Source of the DNA: Candidatus Latescibacterota bacterium
GTDB lineage: Bacteria > Blakebacterota > Blakebacteria > Blakebacterales > Blakebacteraceae
Assembly (NCBI GenBank): GCA_023135015.1
Contig: JAGLTZ010000243.1
Location: 1-7,994 of the forward strand
Reading direction: 5' to 3'
Length of the DNA: 7,994 bases
A model generated the notes under the pieces. The model saw only the letters and a list, made by a program, of their open reading frames with translations, did no database searches and was not told where the DNA came from. Both the position numbers and the translations under genes were made by a program. Of this stretch, positions 1 to 6,988 are shown one piece after another; within the stretch, counting starts at the first letter, position 1; each line of letters begins with the position of its first letter.

Positions 1-39
1 CATAATTACGGAGCGGTGCACTTAGCAACTCTACCTTTC

Positions 40-74
40 CGAGTTTCGAGTTTGAAAGTTCAGGTTTCAAGTGG
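40..74. repeat. Degenerate 7-base tandem repeat in the leader
   Basis: About five 7-base units lie head to tail here. The first two are identical (CGAGTTT at 40-46 and 47-53) and the next three are diverged but keep the phase and a GTT/GTG end. The block also contains an inverted pair TTGAAA (52-57) and TTTCAA (65-70) separated by 7 bases. It lies about 80 bases before the first gene. Such heptad arrays occur as intergenic filler in several bacterial groups; no function can be read from it. The repeat is short and decayed, so chance is not excluded. Confidence 0.45.
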
Positions 75-140
75 AAAACCATCCCTGTTGATTGTAAAAG
101 GAGTTATGGCGATTTATTTCCTGCCCGCCCTGCATTCTCC

Positions 141-145
141 GGAGG
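141..145 (+). promoter_or_regulatory. Ribosome binding site of the Fe-S oxidoreductase gene
   Basis: GGAGG sits 7 bases before the ATG at 153, an ideal Shine-Dalgarno spacing. It fixes the start of the gene: the reading frame stays open upstream back to a stop at 3-5, but no ATG, GTG or TTG codon lies in that extension. Confidence 0.85.
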
Positions 146-152
146 TCTCGAC

Positions 153-2012
153 ATGACCGGATTCTCTACACTGGAGAAATATCTTTTCCTCTCCTTTTTC
201 ATCATCGCAGTATCGGTCTTCGCATTTCTGGCCAGCAGACCACTTTCGATCATCTGGAAGGGGCAGGAAGACCCTGGACGCCTTAATGAACCCGGCCGCA
301 GGGTGTTGCGGGTGATAAGGGAGGTGCTCTTTCAGGCGCGGGTAGTGGGAGGAAGGCCGGTTGTCGGACTTCTCCACACAACGGTTTTCATAGCGTTTCT
401 TCTGTTTGTTCTTGAAACAATCAACATGTTCCTGGAGCCATTCGGACTCGGATATCTGCACGCTCTCCTGGGCGACTCCCTTCAGACCTTCCGTGCATTC
501 GTGCTGGTCATAGCGATCTTCTGCGCTCTTTCGATGGCGGGTCTGGCATTCCGAAGATTCGTTCTGGTCAAGATCTCCCCCGATCCCAAATCGTTGGAAT
601 CGGGTCTCGTGGCTGTGCTTATCATCCTGCTGATGCTCACGTACATTGACATGTACGGGACGAATATTCTCAGTACGAGGGTGGACTGGTGGCTTCATGC
701 CGCGATCATCCTGGCTTTTCCCATAATCATCCTGCATTCCAAGCACCGTCACATCTTCCTGGCACCGGTTGCTGTGTATCTCAGGAAGTCCCATCTCTGG
801 GATGTACCGAAGATGAATCTTGACTTCGAGTCGGTTGAATCGGAAGACGAGATACTGCTCGGGCTCGAGACTCTTTCCGCGATCCCATGGAAGCTTCGGC
901 TCGATATGCTGGCCTGTGTGGAGTGTAAGAGGTGTACGGACAACTGCCCGGCGGCCATCGCCGGCCAGGAACTGCGGCCTGCAGACTTCATCAAGGCCGG
1001 GCAGAAGGCGCTCTTTACCGGCGAACCTGATGATGCAGTCATAGGTACGGTTATTTCCGAAGAGGCCCTGGGCCAGTGCACGAGCTGCATGGCGTGCGAG
1101 AATATCTGTCCGGTCGGGATAGAGCACTCCCAGCTCCTCGCCGGTTCCAAAGCCGCCCAGACCTTAGCCATGGGTACCGGAGGAGTAGCGACAGAGTTCC
1201 TCAAGGCGGTTGGAAATTACTCAAATCCGTTCTCGGCAACGCCGGACGTGCGGTCGGCTCTGATCGAGGAGCTGGGCATACCTGCTTTCGAGAAGGATAA
1301 AACCGAGTATCTGCTCTGGATGGGGTGCGTCTGGTCTTACAACCCGGACTTCAAGAATACAGTTAAAGCGACTCACAGGCTACTTCAGGCAGCGGGTATC
1401 TCCTATGGGGTTCTGGCCAATGAGGATTGCTGTGGCCATCACTCCCGTAAGCAGGGGGAGGAAATGCAGTTCCAGATGCTGGCCGAGGAGAACTGTGTGC
1501 AGTTAAGGGAGCACTGTGTCAGGAAGATCGTCACCGGGTGTCCCCACTGCCTTAACACGCTGAGACATGAGTATCGGGACTTTCCGGATGGATATGTGCT
1601 CGACGTCGTTCACCACTCCGAGCTGTTCGCCGGGCTGATCGACAGTGGTGCTCTGAAGCTGAGATCGGGTGGTGACAGCGGCCGGAGAGTGACATATCAC
1701 GATCCGTGCTTTCTTGGCCGGTATGAAAGGGTGTTCAACGAGCCCCGCTCACTCATAAAGGCTGCTGGCAGCTCTCTGGTTGAAACCACCCCAAATAGAG
1801 ACCGCTCCTACTGCTGTGGGGGCGGCGCCGCAGGTTTCACCCTTGAGGCGGCTGGTGAAAAGAGGGTCGACCAGGTCCGCAAGACCCATATTGAGGAGAC
1901 AGGGGTCGATGTGCTCATCACCGCGTGTCCCGAGTGTAAGATGATGCTTGCGGGAACAGTGGAGGAGACGAAGGATATTGGGGAACTGTTGCTGGAGGCC
2001 GTTGAGGTTTAG
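153..2012 (+). CDS. Membrane-bound Fe-S oxidoreductase: NarI-like membrane domain fused to 4Fe-4S and two CCG domains
   Basis: A 619-residue membrane redox protein. Residues 1 to about 215 hold five hydrophobic segments (about 10-27, 71-94, 112-133, 152-167, 179-210) like the gamma subunit of respiratory nitrate reductase; His75, His182 and His195 are candidate heme b ligands. A cytoplasmic part follows with two 4Fe-4S motifs (Cys255/258/261/265 and Cys309/312/315/319, each ending C-P) and two CCG cysteine-rich domains (Cys392, Cys426-427, Cys463/466; Cys519, Cys554-555, Cys592/595), the type that binds a non-cubane 4Fe-4S cluster in heterodisulfide reductase HdrB/D and is found in GlcF and LutA. 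The single-chain architecture matches proteins annotated FadF-like, including those proposed to pass electrons from electron-transfer flavoprotein to menaquinone (EMO). By inference it moves electrons between a soluble donor and the quinone pool. The donor is unknown: no etfAB, acyl-CoA dehydrogenase or dehydrogenase gene is visible. All expected cysteines are intact. It is probably co-transcribed with the racemase 12 bases downstream. Confidence 0.93.
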   Translation: MTGFSTLEKYLFLSFFIIAVSVFAFLASRPLSIIWKGQEDPGRLNEPGRRVLRVIREVLFQARVVGGRPVVGLLHTTVFIAFLLFVLETINMFLEPFGLGYLHALLGDSLQTFRAFVLVIAIFCALSMAGLAFRRFVLVKISPDPKSLESGLVAVLIILLMLTYIDMYGTNILSTRVDWWLHAAIILAFPIIILHSKHRHIFLAPVAVYLRKSHLWDVPKMNLDFESVESEDEILLGLETLSAIPWKLRLDMLACVECKRCTDNCPAAIAGQELRPADFIKAGQKALFTGEPDDAVIGTVISEEALGQCTSCMACENICPVGIEHSQLLAGSKAAQTLAMGTGGVATEFLKAVGNYSNPFSATPDVRSALIEELGIPAFEKDKTEYLLWMGCVWSYNPDFKNTVKATHRLLQAAGISYGVLANEDCCGHHSRKQGEEMQFQMLAEENCVQLREHCVRKIVTGCPHCLNTLRHEYRDFPDGYVLDVVHHSELFAGLIDSGALKLRSGGDSGRRVTYHDPCFLGRYERVFNEPRSLIKAAGSSLVETTPNRDRSYCCGGGAAGFTLEAAGEKRVDQVRKTHIEETGVDVLITACPECKMMLAGTVEETKDIGELLLEAVEV

Positions 2013-2024
2013 AATCGTTGGATA

Positions 2025-3239
2025 ATGTCTGAACTCGACAGAAGAGAATTCCTTGCCGCCGTGGGGCTTGGGGCTGCTTCGAGCACTTTCCGGGCTATTC
2101 CGCCCGTAATGTCCTTCCCGCCGCACGATCAGACGCATCCAGGTCCTGATCCGTGGATCGAGCTGGACCATAGGGCGCTCAAATACAATCTGGATGCCAT
2201 CAGAAGCCGGGTGAGGGGTCGTCCGATCATGGCAGTGATCAAGGGGAACGGTTACGGCCACGGTCTGATAGAGATGGGCCGGATGCTACTGGAGGAGGGG
2301 GTCGACCACATGGCCGTGGCCAAGGTAGCCGAGGCTCTGGCCCTGCGCGAGGCGGGTGTGGAGGGCATGATCCTGAATTTCGGACCCTTCGCTGGCAGTG
2401 ATATTCCGGAGATTATCCGTGCGCGAATCTCCCAGACTGTTTTCACCGATCAGGTTGTGGAACTGGCCCGGGAGGCGAAGAGCCGCGGGAAGACCACCCC
2501 CGTCCAGGTGAACATCGATACGGGACTGGGACGTGTTGGAGTCCCTTATCGTGAGGCGGTCCCGTTTCTGAGGAAGGTAGCCTCTCGTGAGGGAGTATAT
2601 CTCGAAGGAGTGTTCACAGCGCTTACCGAAGAACCGGAGTTCGACCGTATTCAGCTTCGTCGATTCCTCGAGGTATGCGGATCTGTGGAGAAGGAAGGGA
2701 TAGATGTCGGGATGAAGCATGCCGCCAGCAGCGCCGGCCTGATGAATTTCCCCGAGGCCTTCCTCGACATGGTCCGTCCCGGGATAGCGATCTACGGTCA
2801 CTATCCGTCGGATGCAACCTGGAGGACGCGCCCCCTCGACCTTCGTCCGGTTCTGTCATTGAAGACCGGTGTGGTCTACGTCAAAACACTGGACCCCGGG
2901 GATGCCCTCTCATATCACCGCGCTTTCATAGCCGAGCGCCGGACACGGGTCGCCACCCTCCCGCTCGGCTATTCCGACGGCTATCCCCATACCCTCGCAG
3001 ATAAGGCGGATGTACTGATCAGAGGGCGCCGCTTTCCGATAATCGCTCTGGTGACCGCAAACCATGTCTTGGTCAACCTGGGTGATGACATGGAAATCAG
3101 TATCGGCGATGAGGCCGTGCTGATTGGCAGTCAGGGTTTTGAAAGCATCGATGCACACCCGCTGGCCGAAGCCGCGGGTTTTTCGGTCTACAAGCTGCTT
3201 ATCGGCATAAGCGGCGCACTGCCGCGCCTGGTGACATAA
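2025..3239 (+). CDS. Alanine-racemase-family protein with a putative Tat signal
   Basis: A 404-residue fold-type III PLP protein of the alanine racemase family, which interconverts L- and D-amino acids. The PLP lysine is Lys73 in a KGNGYGHG motif (usually KANAYGHG or KADAYGHG). The catalytic tyrosine is Tyr297 (ALSYHRAF). Family blocks HAASSAG (232-238), RPGIAIYG (251-258), TLPLGYSDGYPH (311-322) and the final GISGALPR (394-401) are clear. It is longer than usual at the N terminus: residues 6-20 read DRREFLAAVGLGAAS, a twin-arginine-like leader with a short hydrophobic stretch, suggesting export of the folded, cofactor-loaded enzyme. Several positions are unusual. Asn163 replaces the lysine that is carbamylated in many alanine racemases, ANH (345-347) replaces the MDQ motif, and FTAL (197-200) stands where THxA is typical. 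Substrate may therefore not be alanine; a periplasmic broad-specificity racemase is one possibility. The ribosome site is weak (TTGGA at 2018-2022), so translation may be coupled to the gene before it. Family is secure; substrate and location are inferred. Confidence 0.88.
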   Translation: MSELDRREFLAAVGLGAASSTFRAIPPVMSFPPHDQTHPGPDPWIELDHRALKYNLDAIRSRVRGRPIMAVIKGNGYGHGLIEMGRMLLEEGVDHMAVAKVAEALALREAGVEGMILNFGPFAGSDIPEIIRARISQTVFTDQVVELAREAKSRGKTTPVQVNIDTGLGRVGVPYREAVPFLRKVASREGVYLEGVFTALTEEPEFDRIQLRRFLEVCGSVEKEGIDVGMKHAASSAGLMNFPEAFLDMVRPGIAIYGHYPSDATWRTRPLDLRPVLSLKTGVVYVKTLDPGDALSYHRAFIAERRTRVATLPLGYSDGYPHTLADKADVLIRGRRFPIIALVTANHVLVNLGDDMEISIGDEAVLIGSQGFESIDAHPLAEAAGFSVYKLLIGISGALPRLVT

Positions 3240-3330
3240 ACGTCGCTTTCGGTTTCACACTTCAGAAGGTTATGGCATTTCCGAGAAGCTGGCCGATGCT
3301 GAGCGCTGTTATGGTGATTCCAGAAATCAT

Positions 3331-4527
3331 CTATTGAGTACCAATGTTCGTGCCAGGAAGGACCCTATATATACGAACGAGATCTACAAGGAGGTCTCTG
3401 GCGGCCCTTCCCAGGTTCACGGCTCCACCGTTATAGTTGCGCAGCAGCACCACACCGATCCGAGACCCGGGATCGAAGATCATGTGTGCGTTGTACCCTG
3501 CAACAGAACCTCCGTGGCTGACCGTGCGAAGGCCGTCTTCGTTAACCCGGAGCGAGAAACCGAGTCCGTATCCGGTTGAATCACCGTTCTGGGTGGTTCG
3601 GACCGGCGTCTGGAAGCGCTGCATCTCGGCGCGGCTATCTCCAGTTAAAATTTGGCTTCGGAAGGCCCCCGTCTGGGCCGAGATGAAGCGAGCCAGGTCC
3701 CCTGCCGTTGAATAGATACCGCCGTTGGGCACCTTATAACCTCTGCCGGCGTGTTCGAGGGCGGGCGATCCAGTATCCACTGTACCGTTGCGGCGAACCT
3801 GATATCCAGTCGCAAGGCGCCCTTCCAGTTGGGGTGTGATGATGAATGTGCTCGATTTCATTCTCAGCGGTTTGAAGATTAGCTCATTGACAAGCTGGAT
3901 GAACGGTTTTCCGGCTGCTCTAGAGATGGTGAGGCCGAGGATTCCGAAACCAATATTGGAATAAGAGTAACGCTCGCCCGGATGGTACCGGAATTCAACA
4001 GTCGGGATTGATGCGATGATCTTGTCTTCCCAGGATCCGATGGGGCCGGCGGCCGCTCTTGGCAGGCGAGGCTCTCGGATCAGTCCGGCTGTGTGGCTGG
4101 CGAGCTGGCGGAGGGTGATAGGCTCGGTACCTTCGGGCCTGTTGGTGACGTGTTCGATCACGGGAAGATATTTCTCCACCCGATCGTCCAGATCCAGGAT
4201 CCCCTTTTCTGCCAGCTGGACCAGCACGACAGCTGTGAACGACTTTGAGATGGAACCCACCCTGTAGATTGTTTCAGCGTCGGCCGCGATCTGCTTTTCC
4301 CGATCTGCCCAACCGAATCCCCTGGCCCATATGATCCTGTCTCCAACAACAACACCGGCTGAAATTGAACCGATGCTGTCGGCGGCTACATCCGCTGCAA
4401 GCCGGGCTTCGAAGCTTTCGAGAACCGGTTCGAATTCGGGATAGTTGGGCTGGGCGCAAGCAGCCGCAGATACGATGAGGATTGCGGCAAAGATCCATGC
4501 TATGCGGCATTTACAGAGTCGGGTCAT
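3331..4527 (-). CDS. Exported serine hydrolase, beta-lactamase / class C penicillin-binding-like family
   Basis: A 398-residue protein of the beta-lactamase/D-Ala-D-Ala carboxypeptidase (AmpC-like) superfamily. The catalytic SxxK motif is Ser92-Ile-Ser-Lys95, the YxN motif is Tyr189-Ser-Asn191, and the third motif is His338-Gly-Gly340 (HxG in place of KTG), all in the expected order and spacing. These residues fit an acyl-serine mechanism, but the family also includes esterases, D-aminopeptidases and peptidases, so an antibiotic-resistance role must not be assumed. Residues 1-26 form a signal peptide with a hydrophobic core (about 9-22). Cys24 after three alanines is a weak lipobox, so it could be either a lipoprotein or cut by signal peptidase I near ACAQ. 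The start is supported by GGAGAAG five bases upstream. It converges with the racemase, with 91 bases between stops, and diverges from the CapA-like gene. Its exact substrate cannot be read from sequence. Confidence 0.92.
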   Translation of the reverse strand: MTRLCKCRIAWIFAAILIVSAAACAQPNYPEFEPVLESFEARLAADVAADSIGSISAGVVVGDRIIWARGFGWADREKQIAADAETIYRVGSISKSFTAVVLVQLAEKGILDLDDRVEKYLPVIEHVTNRPEGTEPITLRQLASHTAGLIREPRLPRAAAGPIGSWEDKIIASIPTVEFRYHPGERYSYSNIGFGILGLTISRAAGKPFIQLVNELIFKPLRMKSSTFIITPQLEGRLATGYQVRRNGTVDTGSPALEHAGRGYKVPNGGIYSTAGDLARFISAQTGAFRSQILTGDSRAEMQRFQTPVRTTQNGDSTGYGLGFSLRVNEDGLRTVSHGGSVAGYNAHMIFDPGSRIGVVLLRNYNGGAVNLGRAARDLLVDLVRIYRVLPGTNIGTQ

Positions 4528-4532
4528 TACTA

Positions 4533-4539
4533 CTTCTCC
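4533..4539 (-). promoter_or_regulatory. Ribosome binding site of the serine hydrolase gene
   Basis: On the minus strand the sequence reads GGAGAAG, then five bases, then the ATG at 4527. This good Shine-Dalgarno match supports the chosen start and a complete signal peptide. Confidence 0.75.
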
Positions 4540-4576
4540 ATGGTATCGGCCGGCATTGTGGGACTGTGGCGGTCTT

Positions 4577-4624
4577 GACCGGCTCCGACCGGGGACCGTA
4601 CCATCTGTTTGTAACTGTTAACAG
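4577..4624. promoter_or_regulatory. Repeat cluster in the divergent promoter region, possible operator
   Basis: The 178-base gap between the divergent hydrolase and CapA-like genes holds several short repeats. GACCGG occurs at 4577-4582 and 4587-4592, with GACCGT at 4594-4599. CTGTT occurs at 4605-4609 and again at 4615-4619, exactly 10 bases (about one helical turn) apart, and the second copy is part of a perfect 10-base palindrome CTGTTAACAG (4615-4624). The position, about 40 bases upstream of the CapA-side minus-10 box, is where a shared activator or repressor might bind. This is inference from symmetry only. Confidence 0.35.
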
Positions 4625-4639
4625 CAGGGGAATTATTTT

Positions 4640-4668
4640 AGAAGTGAAAAAAACAGGCTTCATATAAT
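4640..4668 (+). promoter_or_regulatory. Putative sigma-70-type promoter of the CapA-like gene
   Basis: A perfect minus-10 hexamer TATAAT lies at 4663-4668. At the 17-base spacing the minus-35 position (4640-4645, AGAAGT) is a poor match to TTGACA, so activation by a protein bound to the upstream repeats is plausible. Transcription would begin near 4675, giving a leader of about 30 bases before the ATG at 4706. The run of As at 4647-4653 makes this stretch locally AT-rich against a GC-rich background. Confidence 0.55.
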
Positions 4669-4694
4669 CGCTTGGCATGGAAGGGCCCAGACCT

Positions 4695-4700
4695 GGAGGA
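4695..4700 (+). promoter_or_regulatory. Ribosome binding site of the CapA-like gene
   Basis: GGAGGA ends 5 bases before the ATG at 4706. It fixes the start so that the protein begins with a complete signal peptide. Confidence 0.8.
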
Positions 4701-4705
4701 ACCTC

Positions 4706-6073
4706 ATGCGAGATCTGATTTTAAAATTTGCAGCGACCATTGTGCTCCTTCTCAGTTTTCCGGAGGCAGGAGCCGCCCAGCTGGGGGGCGAAGGGGATAC
4801 CTTCAATATGGCCCTTACCGGGGACTCGATCATCACCAGGAAACTCTCGGTCTACTCCGAGCCTGAGTTCATCTCGATGATAGAGTTGATCCGGAGTGCT
4901 GATGTTGCATTTACAAATCTCGAAATGCTCTTCCACGACTATGAACCTTACCCGATGCACGCGAGTGGAGGCACCTGGATGCGTGGTGATCCACAGCTCG
5001 CAAAAGAGCTGGCCTGGGCCGGGTTCGATATGGTGTCTATGGCCAATAATCATACGGGTGACTACGGTGTGCTGGGCATGCGGCTGACGATGCAATATGT
5101 GGAGGAAGCGGGCCTTGTACACGCAGGGGTCGGGGAGAGCTTTCCGGAGGCGCGGGAAGCAAAGTTCCTGGAGACGGCTCAGGCCAGGGTGGCGCTTATC
5201 TCGGTAGCCTCGACATTCACAGACCATTCGGTGGCGGGAAGGACGCGCGGGGATATGCCTGCAAGGCCGGGGCTGAGCCCCTTGCGGTACAGGTCGACCC
5301 GGGTCGTTCTACCCGAGCACCTGGATAGGCTGCGAGATGTATTGCGTGATATGGGCCAGAGGGTATCAGAACAGGGACAGAGACTCAGCGTTTTCGGCAC
5401 ACGCCTTGTGGCCGGAGAGGAGCCTGGCACATATACAGAGACGAACCAGCAGGACCTGGAGGAGATTGCTGCGGTGGTAAGCAGCGCCGGCCGCATGGCC
5501 GATTACACGATCGTGGCATTTCATTCCCACGAGGGGGGCCGGGGCCGCAACACCCCCGCTGATTTTCTCGTTGAATTCGCTCATGCCATGATAGATGCCG
5601 GAGCGGATGTTCTCGTCGGCCACGGTCCCCATGTTCTCAAAGGCATTGAGCTGTACAAGGGGAAGCCGATCTTCTACAGCCTCGGGGATTTCATGTTCCA
5701 GAACGAGACCCTTCTGAGACTGCCTTCAGAGAATTACGAACGGTACGGTCTCGGTCCAGACGCCCACGTCGCCGACTTCAACGATAGAAGGTACAACAAT
5801 GACCGGAGCGGATTTCCGGCGCGCAGGCAGATATGGGAATCGGTTATCGCTGTTCCCGCCTGGCGCGAGGGGAAGCTCGTAGAGCTGAATCTTTACCCCA
5901 TCACACTCGGTTTCGGGAAGCCACGCCAGGTGAGGGGTAGGCCTCTGCTCGCCGATGAAGAACTCGGCCGAAAGATCATCGAGGACCTGATTTTATGCTC
6001 CGAGCCTTTAGGAACGCGGATCGATCTGAAGGATGGGATCGGAGTGGTTCAGATCCCTGACCAGTATGATTAA
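4706..6073 (+). CDS. Exported CapA-family (PGA_cap) metallophosphatase-fold protein
   Basis: A 455-residue protein of the CapA/PgsA family, named after the poly-gamma-glutamate capsule protein and related in fold to calcineurin-like metallophosphatases. Residues 1-24 are a signal peptide with a hydrophobic core at about 8-18 and a likely cut after GAA. Family motifs are TGDSI (38-42), NLEM (71-74), ANNHTGDYG (113-121), HSHEGG (273-278), GHGPH (305-309) and YSLGDF (324-329). The Asp, Asn and His residues in these blocks form the expected metal centre. The HSHE form in place of the HWGxE of capsule CapA fits the large subfamily of stand-alone CapA-like proteins. No capB, capC or capE gene is nearby, so a capsule role is unlikely; the substrate is unknown. 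The insertion around 170-250 is rich in Arg and Gln and resembles no domain I know. The last 8 bases overlap the start of rsgA. Confidence 0.9.
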   Translation: MRDLILKFAATIVLLLSFPEAGAAQLGGEGDTFNMALTGDSIITRKLSVYSEPEFISMIELIRSADVAFTNLEMLFHDYEPYPMHASGGTWMRGDPQLAKELAWAGFDMVSMANNHTGDYGVLGMRLTMQYVEEAGLVHAGVGESFPEAREAKFLETAQARVALISVASTFTDHSVAGRTRGDMPARPGLSPLRYRSTRVVLPEHLDRLRDVLRDMGQRVSEQGQRLSVFGTRLVAGEEPGTYTETNQQDLEEIAAVVSSAGRMADYTIVAFHSHEGGRGRNTPADFLVEFAHAMIDAGADVLVGHGPHVLKGIELYKGKPIFYSLGDFMFQNETLLRLPSENYERYGLGPDAHVADFNDRRYNNDRSGFPARRQIWESVIAVPAWREGKLVELNLYPITLGFGKPRQVRGRPLLADEELGRKIIEDLILCSEPLGTRIDLKDGIGVVQIPDQYD

Positions 6074-6956
6074 TGGTTTTGTAACGGCTGTATACGGCGA
6101 ACGGGTGGAGGTGCGGATCTCCGGAAGAGACCCTGTCGTCGCATTCCGCAGCCGGAGTGCAGGCGTTATCGTTGTCGGAGACAGCGTGATGCTTGAACAG
6201 GTGAAGGGTGAGGGTAAGGAGACAGGCTGGCGGGTAGCAGGAGTAGAGCCCCGCCAGCGGTGTATCTGGCGGTCCTCGAAACGCCGGAGGAGCCGGCTTG
6301 TGGTGGCCAATGTTGACAGGCTTTGTATTGTATCCGCTGTCGAACCACTGCCCAGAGAGGGTCTTATCGACCGCTACCTTGTGGCCGCAGAATGGCAATC
6401 GATCCCTTCGGTCATTCTGTTGAACAAGGTGGATCTAGAGGAGGCGGATGGGGTGCTCGGAAGACTCCAGGTCTATACCGTGCTGGGTTATGAAGTCCTT
6501 CCAGTAAGCGCCAGGACCGGTACCGGGGTTGAAAAGGTGGCGGAGATACTCTCTGAAGGGCTCACTGTACTTGTAGGGCATTCAGGTGTGGGGAAGTCGG
6601 CGCTTATGAACTGCCTGTTGCCGGGTGTGGATCTAAAAACCGCCGCGTTGAGCCAGGCTACCGGTAAGGGTCGGTACACCACAAGCGTGGCGACGGCCCA
6701 CCTATTCCGTCATGGCATTCTGGTTGATACTCCGGGCATAAGGGAGTTCGGCCTGGGTGATATCCTGCCGGGGCAGGTATCTATCGGCTTCAGGGAGATA
6801 CGCACAAAGCAGGAGCGGTGTCGCTTTGCAGACTGCTCCCATCGTGAAGAACCCGGTTGTGCAGTCCGGGTGGCTGTAGGGGAGGGTGGGATATCAGAGG
6901 CACGGTACAATTCATATCTGCGAATCAGAAAAAGCGTTGAGGCAGGGGAGGGCTAG
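6066..6956 (+). CDS. rsgA: Small ribosomal subunit biogenesis GTPase RsgA
   Basis: RsgA (YjeQ/EngC) is a circularly permuted GTPase that acts late in 30S subunit maturation by checking the decoding centre. This protein has 296 residues, normal to slightly short for the family. An N-terminal OB-fold (about 1-70) is followed by the permuted G motifs: G4 NKVD (120-123), G5 SAR (148-150), G1 GHSGVGKS (171-178), G2 GRYTTS (202-207) and G3 DTPG (221-224). A C-terminal zinc site has Cys252, Cys257, His259 and Cys265. I chose the ATG at 6066 because it opens the OB-fold directly (MINGFVTAVYG) and overlaps the CapA stop in ATGATTAA. An in-frame ATG at 6033 would add 11 residues unlike the family. No strong ribosome site precedes 6066, since the nearest GGAG is 21 bases away, so translation is probably coupled to the upstream gene. 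All catalytic motifs are intact. Confidence 0.96.
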   Translation: MINGFVTAVYGERVEVRISGRDPVVAFRSRSAGVIVVGDSVMLEQVKGEGKETGWRVAGVEPRQRCIWRSSKRRRSRLVVANVDRLCIVSAVEPLPREGLIDRYLVAAEWQSIPSVILLNKVDLEEADGVLGRLQVYTVLGYEVLPVSARTGTGVEKVAEILSEGLTVLVGHSGVGKSALMNCLLPGVDLKTAALSQATGKGRYTTSVATAHLFRHGILVDTPGIREFGLGDILPGQVSIGFREIRTKQERCRFADCSHREEPGCAVRVAVGEGGISEARYNSYLRIRKSVEAGEG

Positions 6957-6985
6957 CCCGCTTCCGCCGGTGGGCGAACCAGCCC
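6950..6985. terminator. Possible hairpin between convergent rsgA and regulator genes
   Basis: The 32-base convergent gap and the rsgA stop contain nested complementary arms: GGGCT (6950-6954) with AGCCC (6981-6985), and GCCC (6956-6959) with GGGC (6972-6975). GGGCTAGCCC (6950-6959) is also a perfect palindrome. A folded transcript is plausible on either strand, but there is no T-run, so an intrinsic terminator is not established. Confidence 0.25.
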
Positions 6986-6988
6986 TAA

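Noticed and set aside
1..156. An open frame from the left edge ending at TGA 154-156, overlapping the first gene's ATG, with a possible small leader start at 106.
   Set aside because: The translation across the heptad repeat looks like noise, AAGGAG is only two bases from the ATG at 106, and no family is recognisable. It could be the tail of a cut gene or a coupled leader peptide, but nothing supports this.
114..1127. A 337-codon open frame on the minus strand opposite the Fe-S oxidoreductase.
   Set aside because: It lies wholly antisense to a gene with clear domains, its product is full of low-complexity His, Gln and Arg stretches with no recognisable fold, and codon bias in GC-rich DNA produces such shadows.
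1749..2261. A 170-codon minus-strand open frame across the junction of the first two genes.
   Set aside because: It is antisense to two confident genes and shows no motif.
3240..3330. A possible bidirectional terminator between the convergent racemase and hydrolase genes.
   Set aside because: CTTCAGAAG (3260-3268) is the only clear symmetry, its loop is too small for a hairpin, and there is no T-run on either strand. I see no terminator here.
3331..4527. Reading the beta-lactamase-fold hydrolase as an antibiotic-resistance gene.
   Set aside because: The motifs are shared by many peptidases and esterases of the family, and nothing nearby suggests a resistance cassette or mobile element.
6033..6065. 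An in-frame upstream ATG extending rsgA by 11 residues.
   Set aside because: The added residues are unlike the RsgA N terminus, and the ATG at 6066 gives the usual OB-fold start and a typical coupled overlap.
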